In this document: piece by piece, positions 35,520 through 45,490 of the stretch | Numbering within the stretch: the stretch's first letter is position 1 | How the letters are laid out: the number at the start of each line of letters is the position of its first letter | DNA from: Lujinxingiaceae bacterium | Lineage (GTDB): Bacteria; Myxococcota_A; Bradymonadia; Bradymonadales; Bradymonadaceae | Length of the DNA: 58,750 nucleotides | Direction of reading: 5' to 3' | Assembly: GCA_013697635.1 (NCBI GenBank) | Contig: JACCWM010000149.1 | Coordinates: forward strand, 1 to 58,750 | The notes under the pieces: generated by a model | Databases searched by the model: none | Told to the model about the DNA's origin: nothing | What the model saw: only the letters and a program-made list of their open reading frames with translations | Program-made: the position numbers and the translations under genes

Positions 35520-35548
35520 TTGCCAGATACCTTGTTTCCAATTACAGT
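35520..35548 (+). promoter_or_regulatory. Possible promoter for the PEGA-domain gene
   Basis: TTGCCA (35520-35525), 17-base spacer, TACAGT (35543-35548), about 90 bases upstream of the ATG at 35637. Confidence 0.35.
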
Positions 35549-35636
35549 GCCGGGTGGTGAAAGCCCTTTTGGTTTTCTCGCCAAAAACATACCCCATCAT
35601 CAATAAATCCACCGCGTTTTTGAGCACATACGACCC

Positions 35637-36746
35637 ATGATTCGTTGCCTTTGCAACTTGGGGCCATACACACACGTGACCATCGTACACTCTGTTGCCT
35701 TGATGGCATTTGTTGGTCTCCTTGCGTCGAGCAGCGTTGCTCATGCACAGCCCCCCAAACCGGTTCAGCCCCCAAAAGTCCAGCCCGTTGCACCCGAGGC
35801 GGTCATAGCCCCCCCGCTTGAAGTGGCCAAGCCCACTTGTCCGGAGTATATCGCTGCTGGCAAGAAGAACGACCCGGCACACCTGAGCATGCAGGGCGTC
35901 GCCTGTTTCGAGACCGGCGACTTTTCACGGGCACTGACCTATTACGGACGCGCTTTGGAGCTTGCGCCCACGCCCATGCTCCACGGTGCCATGGGTCGAG
36001 CCTTTCACGAGCTCGGGCTCTACAGCCTCGCTGCTTTCTACTACAACGGCTATCTTGAGGACGTGCCCACAGACAGCGACGGCGCGCGGCGCATTCGCGA
36101 GCGCCTGGCCACGCTGCAAGAGCAAGAGACGGCCGCGTCAGGCAAAATCAGCATCGTTTCGGCACCATCCAAGGCCCTGGTTTATCTGGTGATGCCCAAC
36201 CAGGACTGGTTCGAGCTCGGTCCCACGCCGCTCACGATCAGTGCCAAAGAAGGAAACTATCGATTCGTCATCGTCGAGCCTGACCACCATCGCCAGATCC
36301 ACGACGTGACGATTGCAGGCAGCGCCGATACCATAGACTTGTCGGCCGATCTGATTCACGAAAACTCGACGTTCGACGTCAGCGCGCGCCAATGGCGACG
36401 TGCGGGCGCATGGACGATGGTCTCGAGCGCACCCATCCTGCTTGGTGGGATCACCTTGCTCGTGCTCGGCCACCAGAGCACCTCGCGGGCCAAGGACTAC
36501 AACCCCGAAACCACCGGCCACAGCCTGAGCCAAAAACGCGATCTGCACGACAAGGGTGATACCCTACAACGCTGGGGCATCATCACCACAGGCATTGGTG
36601 GTGCAGGCCTGCTCACCGGCGCAATTCTCTACTCCATCGGGCTGAGCTCCAGCAAAAGATCCGAGCCCGCGCCACTCGAAGAGCCCGCAGCCAGCATCAT
36701 CCCCGTCCTGAGCCCGTCACAGCTCGGTGTGCGCTTCACCTGGTAG
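35637..36746 (+). CDS. TPR/PEGA-domain membrane protein
   Basis: 369 residues. Signal peptide ending SVAHAQ, Pro-rich segment, then TPR-like helices ([20 protein letters not shown]), a PEGA-type beta domain ([17 protein letters not shown]... [13 protein letters not shown], with the ligand-like LGPTP), and two hydrophobic segments near the C-terminus ([30 protein letters not shown]). PEGA domains often occur in myxobacterial envelope proteins downstream of kinases, and this gene is divergent from the Ser/Thr kinase. Function not known. Confidence 0.7.
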   Translation: MIRCLCNLGPYTHVTIVHSVALMAFVGLLASSSVAHAQPPKPVQPPKVQPVAPEAVIAPPLEVAKPTCPEYIAAGKKNDPAHLSMQGVACFETGDFSRALTYYGRALELAPTPMLHGAMGRAFHELGLYSLAAFYYNGYLEDVPTDSDGARRIRERLATLQEQETAASGKISIVSAPSKALVYLVMPNQDWFELGPTPLTISAKEGNYRFVIVEPDHHRQIHDVTIAGSADTIDLSADLIHENSTFDVSARQWRRAGAWTMVSSAPILLGGITLLVLGHQSTSRAKDYNPETTGHSLSQKRDLHDKGDTLQRWGIITTGIGGAGLLTGAILYSIGLSSSKRSEPAPLEEPAASIIPVLSPSQLGVRFTW

Positions 36747-36752
36747 TCGCCA

Positions 36753-38294
36753 TCAACCCAGGCCGTGCCCACCGCCGCCCGGGGTCTCGATGCGAATCAC
36801 GTCACCGGCCTCGACCTCGATGGTGCATTTGCCGGGCAGTCTCTGCGTGACGGCGTTGCGCACCAGCAGATTTCGCCCAACAGCTCCGGGCTCGCCGCCA
36901 TTGAGACCGTAGGGCCCGTGAAGCCGCCTCTCAGTCATCAAACTCACCGTCGCCGCCGACTCGAAAAAGTAGCTTCGCACCACTCCGTCGCCGCCGGCGT
37001 GTTTGCCTGCGCCTCCCGATCCTTTGCGAATTGCGTACGCGACGATGCGAAAAGGATAGGCGTGCTCGAGCGCTTCAATGGGCGTATTGAGCGTGTTGGT
37101 CATATGAGTCTGCACGCCGTCAAAGCCCGGCGCACTGGCACTTGCGCCACTGCCGCCGCCGATGGTTTCATAATAGGCAAAAGCGGCCGGCGGCGATTGG
37201 CGCTGGTCGATTCCGCCGATCGTAACGTTGTTCATCGTCCCACAGGACGCCGCCGGTATGCGCTCGGGCATCGCCTGGGCCAGCGCGCCAAGGACCACAT
37301 CGGTGATGCGCTGGCTGGTCTCGACGTTGCCAATGGCCACCGCCGCTGGGTGCTGAGCATCGACGAGCGTGCCGGGCACCGTGTGCACCTCGATGCAGCG
37401 CATATAACCACCGTTTGACGGCAGTTCGCGGGGGGCAAGACAGCGAAACACGTAAAGCACAGCGGACAAGGTCACCGCACGTGGCACGTTGACCGGGCCT
37501 CGCGTTTGCAAGGCGGTGCCCGCAAAATCGACCACCACGCCCTCGTCGCCAATGGCGACCGTGCACCGAATCGGCAACGGGCCGTGGCCAAAGCCATCGT
37601 CGTCGAGCACATCTTCGAAGCTCCAACGCCCTCGCGGCATCGCGCTCAACACCGCGCGCATGAAACGCTCGCTGTGCTCCTGCAGTGCACGGGCGGCTCG
37701 AACAAACGCCTCGCCGCGCAGCGCAAGGTGCTCGCTCAAGCGCTGCTGGCCACGCCGGTTGGCGGCGAGTTGCGCCCGCAAATCACCGCGGCGCTCGTCG
37801 GGGGTTCGGCTGGCATCGGCGATCTGATCTTCGAGCGCCTCGCTCCAAAGCGTTGGCCCCAGACAAATGCCCTCCTCATCGATCGACTGGGACAGCGGCA
37901 AACTCCCTGGCGTAATCCCGCCCACATCGGCGTGATGGGCCCGATTGGCCACGTAGAAGCGCACCACGCCGCAAGCGTCGAACACCGGCGAGACGAGCGT
38001 GATGTCGGGCAGGTGGGTGCCGCCGGCGAAGGGATCGTTGAGCAAGACGTGTGTGCCAGGCTCCATCTTGATCGCCGCCATTGCCGCGGCCACCGACAGC
38101 GGCGTCGAGCCCAGGTGCACCGGTATATGAGCCGCCTGGGCGACCATCTCACCGTCGGCATCAAACAGCGCACACGAGAAGTCGCGGCGCTCCTTGATGT
38201 TCGGCGAGAACGCCGAGCGCATCAGCACGACGCCCATCTCCTCGGCGATCGATGCGAAGAGGTGGCGATGAATCTCGAGCTCGATCGCGTTCAC
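36753..38294 (-). CDS. Hydantoinase B / 5-oxoprolinase beta-subunit family protein
   Basis: 513 residues, standard HyuB size ([46 protein letters not shown]). With HyuA it forms the ATP-dependent hydantoinase/oxoprolinase that opens a cyclic amide such as 5-oxoproline. GTG 38294 overlaps the hyuA stop as GTGA and has GAGGAGG upstream, so the pair is translationally coupled. Context with glutamate dehydrogenase just upstream suggests 5-oxoproline to glutamate to 2-oxoglutarate. Confidence 0.88.
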   Translation of the reverse strand: MNAIELEIHRHLFASIAEEMGVVLMRSAFSPNIKERRDFSCALFDADGEMVAQAAHIPVHLGSTPLSVAAAMAAIKMEPGTHVLLNDPFAGGTHLPDITLVSPVFDACGVVRFYVANRAHHADVGGITPGSLPLSQSIDEEGICLGPTLWSEALEDQIADASRTPDERRGDLRAQLAANRRGQQRLSEHLALRGEAFVRAARALQEHSERFMRAVLSAMPRGRWSFEDVLDDDGFGHGPLPIRCTVAIGDEGVVVDFAGTALQTRGPVNVPRAVTLSAVLYVFRCLAPRELPSNGGYMRCIEVHTVPGTLVDAQHPAAVAIGNVETSQRITDVVLGALAQAMPERIPAASCGTMNNVTIGGIDQRQSPPAAFAYYETIGGGSGASASAPGFDGVQTHMTNTLNTPIEALEHAYPFRIVAYAIRKGSGGAGKHAGGDGVVRSYFFESAATVSLMTERRLHGPYGLNGGEPGAVGRNLLVRNAVTQRLPGKCTIEVEAGDVIRIETPGGGGHGLG

Positions 38295-40324
38295 TGGCCC
38301 TCCTCGAAGCTGAGGATCAGGTGCCCACCGCGACACTGCACGCGCCAGCCCGCCGGCACGACCGTCGTGCCACTGTATTCGGTGATCACGGCCGGCCCCA
38401 GAAAGCACGCGCCTTCGCCAATGCCATCGCGCTCGATGATCGACGCCTCAAAGTCACCACCTCCAAAGCCTACCTGGGCGTGCTGCTCACCGAAATCAAA
38501 GGCGCTCGCGCTCGACTGCTCTTCAAAGTTGGCCACAATCCGGGAGGCCACGCTCGCCTTGACGCGCACCGTCACAAGCTCGATGGCGCGCTCCTTGGCG
38601 CGGTAGCCATACAAGAGCTCATGGCGCGCGCCAAAACCCTCGGCGGGATCCTCGAACGCCTTGTCACCACTTCGCCACGTCACCGGCACGCTGATCTCGA
38701 AGCTCTGACCCACGTAGCGAAGCTCGGCGCTGACGCTGATCTCCAAGAGCGCGGTGGCGACGCCCATCTCCTCAAGCGCCTGGGCTTCGAGCTCGGCGAG
38801 CACGCCGCGCAGTGCATCGTGGCCCGGAGTCGTTCCCAATAGCCAGTCAAGCGCTCGCAAAATGCTCGCCCCGTAGAGGCGCTGGGCATCGGCGTGCAGC
38901 ATGCCGTGGGCCGACAGCAGCCCCGGATGACGCGGCACGAGCACACGTTTTATCTCAAGGGCTTGCGCCAGGCGGCAGGCGTGCAGGCCACCGGCGCCGC
39001 CAAACGCGACCAAAGTATAGTCGCGCGGGTCCAGGCCACGCTCGAGCGAGATCACCTTGATCGCGCGCACCATCGAGGCATCGGCCACATCGAGGATCCC
39101 GCGAGCGAGCGTTCGCTGATCCATGCCAAGTGCTTCACCAAGCGCGCGCATCGACTGAGCAGCCGCGCCGCCATCGAGCTGCATCTCGCCGCCCAAGAAT
39201 CGATCCGCGCGAAGGCTTCCCAAGACGACGTGCGCATCGGTCACGGTGGGCTCGACGCCACCCTGAGCGTAGCTCGCCGGCCCGGGACTCGCGCCTGCAC
39301 TCCTTGGACCCACGCGCAATGCGCCGCCGGCGTCGACCGCAGCGATCGAGCCGCCGCCGGCGCCCACGGTGAAGATGTCGATCACCGGCACCCCGATGGG
39401 CAGCCCGTCGATCTCCGACCAGCGCGTCAAGCTCGGCTCCCCGTCACACAGACTGACGTCGGTCGACGTGCCCCCCATGTCGAAGGTGATGATCTTTGAA
39501 AAGCCCAGTTCGTGCGCGGCGTGCAGCGCGCCGATGACGCCACCGGCCGGCCCGGAGAGCACCGTGTGAACGGGAAGCCGCGCGGCAAAATCGATGTCCG
39601 AGCGGCCACCGTGTGACTGCAAGATCTCGATGCGATGCGCGTCAACGCGTGCGCTGAGCGCGGTCAAATAGCGCGCCATCACAGGCCCGACAAAGGCGTT
39701 GACGCTCGTCGTTGATGCGCGCTCGTACTCGCGAAACTCGCGCACGATCTGGTGACTCACCGAGACATGCATCGCCGGAAGCGCAGCCGCGATGGCTGAG
39801 CCCAGCATCTGTTCGTGGATCGGATTGGCATAAGCATGCAGCAAACAGATCGCCACCGATTCAAAACCGCCCGCTTCGAGCCAGCCGATCAATGCCCCGA
39901 TCGAGGACTGCTCGAGCGCCTCGATGATGCTTGCGTCGTGTCCAATACGCTCGCGCACGCCATAGCAGGCATCGGGGCCGACCAGAGCGGCTGGCACGAC
40001 GATCTCGAAGGCGTAGAGCTCCGGGCGATGTTGGCGGCGAAGAAACAACAAATCTTCAAAGCCTGCCGTGGTCACAAACGCCACGCGCGCACCGCGCCGC
40101 TCGAGCAAGGCGTTGGTCGCAACCGTCGTACCGTGAATGATCGCCGGCGCCCCGGCCGTGGCATCGACCACGGCCGCCACAGCGCGGGCGATCGCAAGCG
40201 ATGGATCGGCCGGGCTCGAGAGCACCTTGTGGATTTTCAGCTTTGCGCCATCTCGCAGCACGACATCGGTGAAGGTTCCACCGGTATCGATACCGATTGC
40301 GGGGCCATCGAATGGATCAGCCAT
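38291..40324 (-). CDS. Hydantoinase A / 5-oxoprolinase alpha-subunit family protein
   Basis: 677 residues. IGIDTGGTFTDVV is the nucleotide-binding N-terminal motif; FDMGGTSTDVSL and GAGGGSIAAVDAGGALRVGP are further HyuA blocks, so the ATPase side looks intact. It would couple ATP use to ring opening with the downstream HyuB. ATG 40324 is chosen; a longer frame to 40516 adds a non-homologous leader. It lies after gdh on the same strand, but a strong hairpin at 40361-40395 separates them. Confidence 0.88.
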   Translation of the reverse strand: MADPFDGPAIGIDTGGTFTDVVLRDGAKLKIHKVLSSPADPSLAIARAVAAVVDATAGAPAIIHGTTVATNALLERRGARVAFVTTAGFEDLLFLRRQHRPELYAFEIVVPAALVGPDACYGVRERIGHDASIIEALEQSSIGALIGWLEAGGFESVAICLLHAYANPIHEQMLGSAIAAALPAMHVSVSHQIVREFREYERASTTSVNAFVGPVMARYLTALSARVDAHRIEILQSHGGRSDIDFAARLPVHTVLSGPAGGVIGALHAAHELGFSKIITFDMGGTSTDVSLCDGEPSLTRWSEIDGLPIGVPVIDIFTVGAGGGSIAAVDAGGALRVGPRSAGASPGPASYAQGGVEPTVTDAHVVLGSLRADRFLGGEMQLDGGAAAQSMRALGEALGMDQRTLARGILDVADASMVRAIKVISLERGLDPRDYTLVAFGGAGGLHACRLAQALEIKRVLVPRHPGLLSAHGMLHADAQRLYGASILRALDWLLGTTPGHDALRGVLAELEAQALEEMGVATALLEISVSAELRYVGQSFEISVPVTWRSGDKAFEDPAEGFGARHELLYGYRAKERAIELVTVRVKASVASRIVANFEEQSSASAFDFGEQHAQVGFGGGDFEASIIERDGIGEGACFLGPAVITEYSGTTVVPAGWRVQCRGGHLILSFEEGQ

Positions 40325-40360
40325 GGCAAAGATGCTTTCTCTGTGGGAGTGAATCGAGAT

Positions 40361-40395
40361 CGCGCAGAGTGCGCCACGCGGCCGCACTCTGCGCG
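40361..40395 (-). terminator. Perfect 13-bp hairpin after gdh
   Basis: CGCGCAGAGTGCG (40361-40373) and its exact complement (40383-40395) with a 9-base loop, starting 8 bases after the gdh stop. There is no U-run, so full Rho-independent termination is uncertain; it may partly separate gdh from hyuA or stabilise the gdh transcript. Confidence 0.6.
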
Positions 40396-40403
40396 AGAAG
40401 GCC

Positions 40404-41774
40404 TCAGGGGAAGACGCCGCGCTCGATATAGACCGTGTTGATGCGCTCGAGCGCCACAGCAAGCGCTGCGGTGCGGTTGTCAACACCGCGCTCGCGCGCA
40501 AAGGCTCGCATCTCATGGTAGGCGCGCTTCATCATGAAGTGTAGCCGGCTGTCGACCTCTTGGAGTTGCCAGGACTCCGAGCGCTTGTTCTGAATCCACT
40601 CGAAGTAAGAGACGACCACGCCGCCGGCATTGGCCATGATATCGGGCAACACCTCGATGTTGCGCTCACGCAAGACGGCCTCGGCCTCGAGCGTGGTCGG
40701 ACCGTTGGCAGCCTCGGCGATCATGCGGCACTTGAGGTTGCGCGCGATCTCGGCCGTGATCTGAAGCTCGAGCGCGGCCGGAATGCAGATATCGCAGTCC
40801 GCAGCCCAGAACTCCTCGTCGCTGATCGCCTGCGCGCCCGCATAGCCGGCGATGCCACCGTGGGTTTGAACGTAGTCGATCAGCTTTCGTGGGTAAATAC
40901 CCTCCGGGTTGTACAACGAGCCGGTGTGGTCCTGCACCGCGACGAGCACCGCGCCAAGGCGCGAGAGGATCTGCGCGGTGTGGCTGCCGACGTTGCCAAA
41001 ACCTTGCACCGTGTACGAGCAACCATCGAGGCGAAACCCGCGCTCGTCGGCCCACTCCTGAATGCAGTAAACGACGCCCTGGCCGGTGGCTTTCTCGCGC
41101 CCACGGCTGCCGCCCGAAGTCAGGCTCTTGCCGGTGACGATACGCCGCTGAGCGTTCTTGTCGCTCAAGTTGTGCATGTTCATATAGGTATCCATCATCC
41201 AGACCATCATCTGGCTGTTGGTGCCCATGTCCGGCGCCGGGATATCGTACTCCGGCCCGATGTTGTTGCCCAAATCATGGGTGAAGCGGCGCGTAATGCG
41301 CTCGAGCTCGCTGGTGGAATGCTCGCGCGTGTGCAGCCGGATACCGCCCTTGGCTCCACCAAAGGGCACCTCGAGCAGCGCGCACTTGTACGTCATCAGC
41401 GCGGCCAGCGCCTTGACCTCGTCGAGCGTCACCTCGTGATGGTAGCGAAGCCCGCCCTTGTAGGGGCCCATGATGTTGTTGTGTTGAATACGGTAGCCCG
41501 TAAACAACTTGAAGTTACCGTCGTCCATCTTCACGGGGAAGTTGACGATGATCTCGTTTTTCGGCTCGCTCAAGATCAGACGCACATGTTTTTGCATCGG
41601 CGCGTGTTCCATCGCGCGTGCAAGCTGCGTCAAATGCACCTCGAAAAAGTTCTCCACCGGCGCCGGCTCAGCGGCGCGAGCCAAATCGGCATTGGCAACG
41701 CTCACAGCGCTGCCGGGTGCTGCTTTCATCTTGGACGGGCTCACCGCCTCAGCCGTTTCTGCTTTCTTGCTCAT
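40404..41774 (-). CDS. Glutamate dehydrogenase (Glu/Leu/Phe/Val dehydrogenase family)
   Basis: 456 residues; the first ~40 are a Lys/Ala/Ser-rich extension absent from most homologues. The catalytic regions are clear: GPYKGGLRYH and VPFGGAKGGI (active-site lysines), DIPAPDMGTN, and the dinucleotide fold VQGFGNVGSHTAQIL. It catalyses reversible oxidative deamination of glutamate, most likely with NAD. It sits with hydantoinase/oxoprolinase genes and near alanine dehydrogenase, suggesting amino-acid use as carbon source. CAGGA lies before ATG 41774. Confidence 0.88.
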   Translation of the reverse strand: MSKKAETAEAVSPSKMKAAPGSAVSVANADLARAAEPAPVENFFEVHLTQLARAMEHAPMQKHVRLILSEPKNEIIVNFPVKMDDGNFKLFTGYRIQHNNIMGPYKGGLRYHHEVTLDEVKALAALMTYKCALLEVPFGGAKGGIRLHTREHSTSELERITRRFTHDLGNNIGPEYDIPAPDMGTNSQMMVWMMDTYMNMHNLSDKNAQRRIVTGKSLTSGGSRGREKATGQGVVYCIQEWADERGFRLDGCSYTVQGFGNVGSHTAQILSRLGAVLVAVQDHTGSLYNPEGIYPRKLIDYVQTHGGIAGYAGAQAISDEEFWAADCDICIPAALELQITAEIARNLKCRMIAEAANGPTTLEAEAVLRERNIEVLPDIMANAGGVVVSYFEWIQNKRSESWQLQEVDSRLHFMMKRAYHEMRAFARERGVDNRTAALAVALERINTVYIERGVFP

Positions 41775-41979
41775 AGCCGATCCTGGGTTCGTTTACCGTG
41801 AAAAGATACTTGCGCATTTTCAACGCCATACAACGCCCAAACCTGACAAGACCCCGACTCCTGGTCCCATTTTGAAGCGCGCGAACGACGAGCTTTAATG
41901 GCCCGGCATCTGCGCGCCCCTTCAGGCTGGTCTGAACACCATCAACTGCATTGGATTTGCTCCGCCAGATCGTTTAGCA

Positions 41980-42012
41980 GTGCCCTCGGGCTCCGTCAAG
42001 AGAGCCCAGCAC
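41980..42012 (-). terminator. Stem-loop just downstream of the gene at 42013
   Basis: On the minus strand GGGCTC/GAGCCC (42002-42007 with 41988-41993) with outer GTGC/GCAC pairs, one base after the stop codon. No T-run follows, so this is a modest candidate. The rest of the gap to gdh (41775-41979) holds no gene that I can see. Confidence 0.4.
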
Positions 42013-42993
42013 CTACTCTTCGATCGCGGGAGCTTCGTGCTCGCTCTCGTCGGCTTCGACCTCTTGGACAGCCTCGATCTCCACCGTTGGTCCAGGCAAA
42101 ATCGATTCCACACGCCAATTCCAACCCGCGCCTGGCCCAACCAGCAAGAAGCCGACCACCTGCGCGGGCTGCTCAGGTGCGCTCATGCGTGCGCTGACCA
42201 CAGCCCGCTGCGGGCTCTCGTACTCAACTCGAAACACCTCCAACGACTCGCGTGTGAGTAAGGCCTCGTTCTCGGCCACAAATGCTCGAAACGCCTCAAA
42301 TCCGTCGCTCTCGGTCTCGCCTGCAAAACCCTGGGATAGACGCTTGTAGGCCGCCTCATAATTGCCCGAGCGCAGATCCCGGTGAAGCGCGACAACCTCT
42401 TGGGCCGGGGCCTCGGCGGTCAAATCACGCAATCGCCTCTCGACGCTCATCTGGCTGACAGCAAAGTGCTGCTCGCCAGCCGCGCCGCTCCACCCCACGC
42501 CGACATTCATCACGACCATTTGCGATCCCTCGGGCGGCGCAAACCGCACCGAGACGTCCCAATGATTCGCCTCGACCGCGTCGTCGCTGGACGCGCGAAC
42601 CTGGATGTTGAACACCATCGGCGGCGACGTGCGAAGCGCCTGCTCATGAGCGCTCAGCGCTTGGTCGAAGCCCTCGCGCGAGACCTCCTTGCGATAGGCC
42701 TCACTGGTCATCGCGTAGGCCTCATCGAGTTTGCCCTCGTAAACCGTCTGCGCAAATGACTGGGCGAACTGATTGGCTTCGATGCTGCGCTTGCCCACGT
42801 CCACCAAGTCGGAACAACACGACACGGCCCGAAATGCCCCAAGGCCCATAAGCAGCCCGACGATCAGCAACACGCCGGCACAGCCGATGCCGACATATTT
42901 CCAGATCCGCTTTTTGCCCGATCCACCCTCGTCGCCGACAAAATCACTGGGAGGCTGAAACTCGACTCTTTGACCGCTCTCGAAAAAACGCAT
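42013..42993 (-). CDS. Membrane-anchored protein with two NTF2-like domains
   Basis: 326 residues. One membrane segment near residues 33-55 (VGIGCAGVLLIVGLLMGLG), then two similar ~110-residue units: AQTVYEGKLDEAYAMTSEAYRKEVSREGF in the first and RDLRSGNYEAAYKRLSQGFAGETESDGFEAF in the second. This F..L..G.Y..AY...S..F pattern is typical of NTF2-like (SnoaL/DUF4864-type) folds, so the protein appears to be an internal duplication exposed to the periplasm. No catalytic residues recognised. A related TM-plus-helical layout is at 54422-55480. Confidence 0.6.
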   Translation of the reverse strand: MRFFESGQRVEFQPPSDFVGDEGGSGKKRIWKYVGIGCAGVLLIVGLLMGLGAFRAVSCCSDLVDVGKRSIEANQFAQSFAQTVYEGKLDEAYAMTSEAYRKEVSREGFDQALSAHEQALRTSPPMVFNIQVRASSDDAVEANHWDVSVRFAPPEGSQMVVMNVGVGWSGAAGEQHFAVSQMSVERRLRDLTAEAPAQEVVALHRDLRSGNYEAAYKRLSQGFAGETESDGFEAFRAFVAENEALLTRESLEVFRVEYESPQRAVVSARMSAPEQPAQVVGFLLVGPGAGWNWRVESILPGPTVEIEAVQEVEADESEHEAPAIEE

Positions 42994-43256
42994 CCGTCCT
43001 TCCCTGCCAGGGCACCTGGCCCGTCATGGCTCGCTTAGTTTGCGCGACCGCTGCACGCCTGCAATGAGAAGCACCTGCAGCGCCGCTGCAAGGTACCCTT
43101 CCCCTCCCCCAAACGCAAATGGCGCCGCCAAATCCGGCCCAAGAGCGCCGTGGTTTCGTGCTGTGCGATCAAAAGTGATTCTGTTAAAGTTCGACTCCAG
43201 TCGATCGTTCCATACGAATTGTCCGCCCTTTTTTGTGCAGCCACTCTGAGAACCCC

Positions 43257-44501
43257 GTGCATCAAGCCCGTCTGTTTGCATCCGTGCTCGTGGTCATGCT
43301 CTTCGCATTGGCGAGCTGTAACTTCTCCGATCCGCTCGAGGCCCCCGCGGACAGCGGTGTGGCTGATAGCATCGTCCACCAGGACGTCGTGCATTTGCAG
43401 GACGCGCCTCTCTTGGAGACGAGCGATTGTTTGCCTGAAACCAACTCGATTTTCTGCCTGATCAATACCGCCGAATGTGGCTCCGTGACGGCCCTCGACG
43501 AATGCGGCATCATGCGCACCGCCGACTGCGGCTCCTGCCGAGCCCCTGACGTCTGCCACGACGACAACCGCTGCGCCTGCGCCGAGGAATCGGTGACCGC
43601 CTTTTGCGAAAAACTCGAAGCGGGCTGCGACTCGATCGCCGGCACGGACGCCTGCGGCGCCGAGAAAAACTACTTCTGCGGCCTTTGCCCTGAGGCAACC
43701 ACCTGCGTCTCGAACGCATGTTGCGAGGCCCCCACCGACAGCGAGCTGTGCCTTGAATTTTCTCTGGCCTGTGGCCAGGCCGAGGTCACCGATCGGTGCG
43801 GAGCGCAAAGGACCATCGTCTGCTCCACCTGCTCGCTGCCAAACAATACCTGCATCGACAATCAATGCTGCGACGGCGGCAGCGACGAGGATCTCTGCGC
43901 CGAGCTTGGCTTTCTGTGCGGAGAGAGCGCCCCGGTCGCGGATCGCTGCGGCATCGAACGCTCCCTGAGCTGTGGACAATGCCCAAGCAGCGACTTCACC
44001 TGTCAAAATCACCAGTGCTGCGACGGCGGTAGCGACCAGGATCTCTGCGCCGAGGCCGGCCTGGGCTGCGGACAGGCTCAAGCCGTCGACGCCTGTCAGA
44101 CGACCCGAACGATCGACTGCGGAGGCTGCTCCAACGCCTCCAACATCTCCTGCCAGAATAACCAATGCTGTGAGGGCGAGTTCGACGCGGACCTGTGCGC
44201 TTTGACCAATCGCCAGTGCGGCCAGGCAATGGCCACCGACTCCTGCAATGCCCAGCGCACGATCCACTGCGGTTCCTGCCCGAGCACAAACGAGGTCTGC
44301 CAGAACAACGCCTGTTGTCTGGGAGAAACCGAAGCCGAGCTCTGCTCACGCGCGGGCACGATGTGCGGCGACTCGACGGTCACCGACACGTGTGGCACCG
44401 CGCGCCCGATCAACTGCTCGGGACCTTGTCCGCCCAACCGCACCTGTGGAACGGTCAACAACGAGTGGTGCTGTCGAAACTCCGGCGGCAACTGCGGCTG
44501 A
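43257..44501 (+). CDS. Cys-rich lipoprotein with seven tandem repeats
   Basis: 414 residues from GTG 43257. Signal peptide ends VMLFALASC (lipobox). The mature part has seven ~46-residue repeats, each with a spaced Cys pattern like LCAEAGLGCG...DACQ...IDCGGC...CQNNQCC, giving about six to eight Cys per unit, probably disulphide bonded. This is a surface-exposed repeat lipoprotein of a style seen in Myxococcota; its partner or function is unknown. A TTG at 43233 could extend it by eight residues but has no ribosome site. Confidence 0.75.
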   Translation: MHQARLFASVLVVMLFALASCNFSDPLEAPADSGVADSIVHQDVVHLQDAPLLETSDCLPETNSIFCLINTAECGSVTALDECGIMRTADCGSCRAPDVCHDDNRCACAEESVTAFCEKLEAGCDSIAGTDACGAEKNYFCGLCPEATTCVSNACCEAPTDSELCLEFSLACGQAEVTDRCGAQRTIVCSTCSLPNNTCIDNQCCDGGSDEDLCAELGFLCGESAPVADRCGIERSLSCGQCPSSDFTCQNHQCCDGGSDQDLCAEAGLGCGQAQAVDACQTTRTIDCGGCSNASNISCQNNQCCEGEFDADLCALTNRQCGQAMATDSCNAQRTIHCGSCPSTNEVCQNNACCLGETEAELCSRAGTMCGDSTVTDTCGTARPINCSGPCPPNRTCGTVNNEWCCRNSGGNCG

Positions 44502-44511
44502 CCTGTCAGCC
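44496..44511. terminator. Small palindrome holding both convergent stop codons
   Basis: GGCTGA/TCAGCC around CCTG: the TGA of the Cys-rich lipoprotein (44499-44501) and the TGA of the DAG-kinase-like gene (44506-44508) lie inside the two arms. The 6-bp stem is short, so terminator strength is uncertain. Confidence 0.4.
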
Positions 44512-45453
44512 CTTCAATGCGCGAACCAGCCGCGAGAGCCCACCGCCGGGCGGGCACACAAAGTGCACGCGCGGGCCGGCGGCTACCTGGACCACGTTGG
44601 CGTGGGCCGGCTCATAGAGCTCGCCGTCGAGCACGAAGCCCGGAAATCCGTCCAGGTGCACACGCTCAAACGCCTCGCTCTGTTGGACTTTCGGGCGAAC
44701 ACGCTGCACCGCGCGAGGCAGGGCCGCGCGCTTGACCAGTTCGAGCGCTGACTCGCCAAGCACCAACGCCGGCCCGTCAGTCCTAACCGTCGACGTGCCA
44801 AACCAGCTCTGCTCCAGCGTGCTCGCCAGCACATAGCCGCTCGCATCGCTTCGTGATTTGTAGTCGACGCTCACACGCGCCGCGCTGCCCTGGCGCCCCG
44901 GCACCTCGCCCGATCGTACCCAATCGCGCGTCAGATGCGCGGCGGTCGCCGCAAGATTTGTGCGCCCGCTTCGCCCGCTTCGATGATAAGCCTCAAAAGC
45001 GGCGAACAGCCAGCCTGCCCCGAAAGAAAAACCATACTGGGCGGCGGCCTCCATCGAGGAGGAGATTTTCAGACAAGAGAGCATGCGGCTGGCAAAGTCC
45101 TCGCTCGCGCGATGCTCGTGTAACACGCGGGCAACGCGGCGCGGTGAGAGATCCTCGTCGATCGCGCGCGAGACGAACTGCAGCTCCCCCACCGCCAGCG
45201 GCATCAGCCTCAGCGGATAGCCCTTGTGGCGAAGCTGGGTGTGGTAGGCGGTGAGCGCGCGGCTCACCAGCCGATCGTCGCCGTGAACAATCACAAAGTG
45301 CGGCCTCTGGGCCAGGAGCCGCTCGAGGCTCTGCGCCAACGGCTCGTCGGCGCCGACCAACACGTTTGGCAGCCCACTCCAGAGCGCGCGCACCTCGCTG
45401 GCGAAGCTCTGGTCAGCGAGCACCGCGGCAAGCGTTGATGAGGCTTCGCCCAT
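44506..45453 (-). CDS. Degenerate diacylglycerol-kinase-like protein
   Basis: 315 residues. The fold of bacterial DAGK/lipid kinases can be recognised: VIVHGDDRLVSRALTAY at the place of the glycine-rich GGDGT motif, PLRLMPLAVGELQFVSRAI at that of the LPLGTxNDFAR segment, and FVLDGELYEP matching the C-terminal DGE. However, GGDGT is altered to HGDDR and the GTxND is lost, so catalysis as a lipid kinase is doubtful. It is third in a unit with an ECF sigma factor and an anti-sigma factor, suggesting a lipid-related or regulatory role in envelope stress. Start ATG 45453 has AGGA about ten bases upstream. Confidence 0.6.
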   Translation of the reverse strand: MGEASSTLAAVLADQSFASEVRALWSGLPNVLVGADEPLAQSLERLLAQRPHFVIVHGDDRLVSRALTAYHTQLRHKGYPLRLMPLAVGELQFVSRAIDEDLSPRRVARVLHEHRASEDFASRMLSCLKISSSMEAAAQYGFSFGAGWLFAAFEAYHRSGRSGRTNLAATAAHLTRDWVRSGEVPGRQGSAARVSVDYKSRSDASGYVLASTLEQSWFGTSTVRTDGPALVLGESALELVKRAALPRAVQRVRPKVQQSEAFERVHLDGFPGFVLDGELYEPAHANVVQVAAGPRVHFVCPPGGGLSRLVRALKG

Positions 45454-45490
45454 CGCTATTGATTCCTGAAATGAATTGTATGAAGGCCGG

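Noticed and set aside
38295-38408. Longer start of the hydantoinase B gene at 38408
   Set aside because: Those codons lie inside the hyuA end in another frame; the GTG at 38294 has GAGGAGG upstream and begins the family homology.
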